Part shown: positions 6,013 through 7,374 of the stretch, in pieces
Layout of the letters: every line of letters starts with the position of its first letter
Position numbering within the stretch: position 1 is the stretch's first letter
NCBI GenBank assembly: GCA_964444825.1
Contig: CAYUIS010000192.1
Coordinates: forward strand, 1 to 7,374
Direction: 5' to 3'
DNA length: 7,374 nucleotides
Origin: CAYUIS01 sp964444825
Lineage (GTDB): Bacteria > Chloroflexota > Anaerolineae > B4-G1
Position numbers and translations under genes: made by a program
Notes under the pieces: generated by a model
Databases searched by the model: none
What the model saw: the letters and a program-made list of their open reading frames with translations, nothing else
What the model was told of the DNA's origin: nothing

Positions 6013-6143
6013 TGCCAAACGAGAAACGCCTCGCGACTCCGACCAGTCCGAGGCGATGACCAGGACGGTAGGCGTTTCCTGGTAGCCGACATCATAGGAC
6101 ATAGCCCGCTGGCCGTCAAGGTTGGCGGGTGTTTGTGTTCGGG
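6013..6143 (+). ncRNA. Candidate structured small RNA or attenuated 5' leader
   Basis: No convincing single reading frame covers this stretch, but it is dense in RNA-like structure. The first helix is CGCCTCG (6027-6033) with CGAGGCG (6049-6055), continued by GACT (6035-6038) with AGTC (6045-6048). The second is ACCAGGA (6059-6065) with TCCTGGT (6077-6083). A third hairpin at 6105-6129 is followed by a U-rich tail. A competing 9-bp helix, GAAACGCCT (6023-6031) with AGGCGTTTC (6070-6078), excludes both of the first two. With a strong promoter just upstream this could be a free RNA of about 130 nt, or the leader of the downstream genes with termination control. I recognise no known RNA family. 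Start and end are inferred. Confidence 0.4.
6104..6140 (+). terminator. Intrinsic terminator-like hairpin
   Basis: CCCGCTGGCC (6105-6114) pairs along all 10 bases with GGTTGGCGGG (6120-6129) around the loop GTCAA, using three G-U pairs; G6104-U6130 can extend it. The tail is TGTTTGTGTTC (6130-6140). The G-U pairs would be A-C mismatches in a minus-strand transcript, so the element favours the plus strand. The T-tract is interrupted by G, so termination may be partial. Confidence 0.5.
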
Positions 6144-6179
6144 AAGACGACGATTCTTGCCATTGCAGAAGGTAAGGCT

Positions 6180-6554
6180 ATGAGGATTGAGTTCACGACA
6201 AGTACCTTGGGAACAGGCTCCTGATGTTATTCGAGAGGCGGCACGTCGCACAGGCGTATCAGTTTTCTCTGGAAGAAGCTCACTCCAGATGCGCTTGAGA
6301 CGTTGCTCCTATACGGCGGACTGTACTTTGTTGCCGGACGACCTGTACCCGAGCAGAAGACCAGAGTAGCAATTGACGACTTCCGAAGCTCCATGTACCA
6401 AGTGACGATGTGGGACGAGTTCATTGAAACTTGCAGGAGGTTGGCTCAAGAAGGAACTGGGGCGGATTCACTACAATCGGAGACACAAACCGCGACATCC
6501 CGCGCCGAGGGAGGTATGGAGGTAACGTCCCTCGGCGACGGCGCGGGCGGGTGA
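6180..6554 (+). pseudogene. Frame-disrupted hypothetical gene
   Basis: An ATG at 6180 follows AAGGT with a 6-nt spacer and encodes MRIEFTTSTLGTGS before a TGA at 6222. The next frame then reads protein-like text (WEQAPDVIREAARRTGVSVF, about 6208-6267). From about 6270 the original frame continues as WKKLTPDALETLLLYGGLYF, then FVAGRPVPEQKTRVAIDDFR and VTMWDEFIETCRRLAQEG, ending at TGA 6552-6554. Put together, these pieces read like one protein of roughly 120 residues that has suffered two compensating indels. The only available start for the last segment alone is TTG at 6303. I recognise no family. Alternatives are sequencing indels in a live gene, or a short TTG-initiated ORF. The codon bias is mixed and the last 35 codons look poor in coding signal. 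Confidence 0.35.
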
Positions 6555-6592
6555 GCTCAATGCCGATCAGCACGCGGGTAGGAGCAAGCTGA

Positions 6593-6652
6593 ATGCCTGT
6601 TGGTGTTCAGTACGCGGTCATATTCATGAATAACAAGGATAGGAATCAGTGA
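6593..6652 (+). CDS. 19-codon ORF coupled to the downstream gene
   Basis: ATG at 6593 follows AGGAG (6580-6584) at 8 nt and directly abuts the stop of a preceding 10-codon ORF (6560-6592). Its TGA overlaps the GTG start of the next gene in GTGA, a classic coupling arrangement. The peptide is too short to classify. It may be a leader that brings ribosomes to the GTG start, or a chance ORF. Confidence 0.25.
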   Translation: MPVGVQYAVIFMNNKDRNQ

Positions 6653-7374
6653 GAGAACGTGAAGGGCTATCGGTAGAGGATGTGCGTCAGTTGAGTGAGC
6701 AGCTTGAAGTAATCAGGCGCAAGGTGCTGATCGATATAGATGATCTGACCTCGACTTACGCAGCATATGATCCGTCATTGGACATTCGAGTTACCTGTAT
6801 GTCTCGGCTGCTTGGAATTCTCACCTCGACATACCTCGCCTTGACTTTCGTCCATAGGAGTCTTTTGCGTCCAGCTTGGTGGCGCGCATTTGCCAAACAT
6901 GCAAGCCGAGCAGACATTGAAACCACAGTGGACGGTTTCTCTGACTTTTCCAAAATAGCATTCGTTCATCAAATATTCTCGTGCACGGAGAGTGCATTTC
7001 GTGTTTTTCTGAGGGCAATTGACTCAACTGCATGTAACAACGGAACCGCGCAGTTTAAGTCCATATATGAGTGCTTGTTAAGGTCGAAGCTTTCAGCCTA
7101 TCCACCCGAAAGCATTGAGCTTCTGGATTTACTCCGACTCATACGGAATACAGTACATAACAACGGCGTGTATTTCCATCGTACTCGGGTTAGTGAAGCA
7201 GTTGTTTGGCAAGGGAAAAAGTACGAGTTTAGACATGGGCTTCCTGTCGACTTCACCAAATGGGACTTCTGCTTGGAAATCTCGGACGAAGTGAGGAAAC
7301 TGCTTGGAACGGTAGCTAATGACCCGAATCTTAAAGCCGCCAAGAAACCTATTATGGATCCTTTTGCTGTTCAT
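6649..7374 (+). CDS. Hypothetical protein with HEPN-like RNTVHNNG motif (partial, continues past window)
   Basis: From GTG 6649 the frame is open for 242 codons to the window edge. An in-frame TAG at 6640 makes this GTG the earliest start, and AAGGA (6635-6639) lies 9 nt upstream. The protein is mostly helical. A charged N-terminal helix (about 5-32) is followed by a helical core with SRLLGILTSTYLALTF (52-67) and YECLLRSKL (140-148). The most telling stretch is LLDLLRLIRNTVHNNGVYF (158-176). It contains R163-x6-H170 and the adjacent R166-N167, similar to the Rx4-6H active-site motif of HEPN nucleases and the RNxxHNNG pattern of many uncharacterised helical proteins. No membrane or signal sequence is evident. 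AGA, AGG, ATA and TTA codons are common, unlike the GC-rich genes on the left, which suggests recent transfer. HEPN membership is an inference; nuclease activity is not shown. Confidence 0.7.
   Translation, partial: MREREGLSVEDVRQLSEQLEVIRRKVLIDIDDLTSTYAAYDPSLDIRVTCMSRLLGILTSTYLALTFVHRSLLRPAWWRAFAKHASRADIETTVDGFSDFSKIAFVHQIFSCTESAFRVFLRAIDSTACNNGTAQFKSIYECLLRSKLSAYPPESIELLDLLRLIRNTVHNNGVYFHRTRVSEAVVWQGKKYEFRHGLPVDFTKWDFCLEISDEVRKLLGTVANDPNLKAAKKPIMDPFAVH

Noticed and set aside
6055..6177. Plus-strand frame reading DDQDGRRFLVADIIGHSPLA
   Set aside because: Protein-like for about 20 residues but without a start codon and joined upstream to non-coding text. The hairpins explain the region better, though a decayed coding remnant cannot be excluded.
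6000..6251. 83-codon minus-strand ORF
   Set aside because: Overlaps the structured plus-strand region and has no ribosome binding site or motif. Its apparent sense comes from the inverted repeats.

Overview
The window looks like part of a metagenome-assembled genome of a Chloroflexota bacterium (Anaerolineae/Caldilineae type). This is an inference from protein style, not from a marker gene. The evidence is two P-loop ATPases opening with an NP(F/Y)..GNPI....FFGR signature, a long Thr-Pro stalk after a membrane anchor, and a membrane-anchored protein built of Pro/Val/Ile repeats. A run of exactly 100 N (4413-4512) shows that two contigs were scaffolded.

Region 1 (1-4320, minus strand) is one tightly packed operon. 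In transcription order it holds a 212-residue membrane-anchored repeat protein, a 563-residue membrane-anchored AAA/STAND-like ATPase, a 433-residue soluble paralogue of that ATPase, and a class I SAM-dependent methyltransferase that runs off the left edge. The genes overlap by 4 nt, are separated by 2 nt, and overlap by 1 nt. A very good Shine-Dalgarno site (AAGGAGGT) starts the first gene. The layout suggests an envelope-linked ATPase module of unknown role.

Region 2 (4321-4577) is non-coding. It holds a 7-bp hairpin, the assembly gap, and an exact 37-nt repeat on both edges of the gap. The repeat marks either a collapsed repeat array or two contigs that simply overlap.

Region 3 (4578-5945, minus strand) encodes a NatB-type ABC-2 permease with no ATPase beside it. 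It is preceded by a 24-codon ORF with its own ribosome binding site and a plausible sigma-70 promoter.

Region 4 (5978-7374, plus strand) reads the other way and its right part is visibly AT-richer. A near-consensus promoter (TTGACT-17-TATACT) is followed by about 130 nt of strongly structured sequence. That stretch ends in a terminator-like hairpin whose G-U pairs only work in the plus-strand RNA, so it is a candidate small RNA or attenuated leader. Next come a gene-like stretch whose coding signal jumps frame (probable pseudogene or sequencing indels), a 19-codon ORF, and a partial 242-codon gene with an RNTVHNNG motif resembling HEPN-type proteins. Region 4 looks like accessory DNA and is the most promising part for something undescribed.
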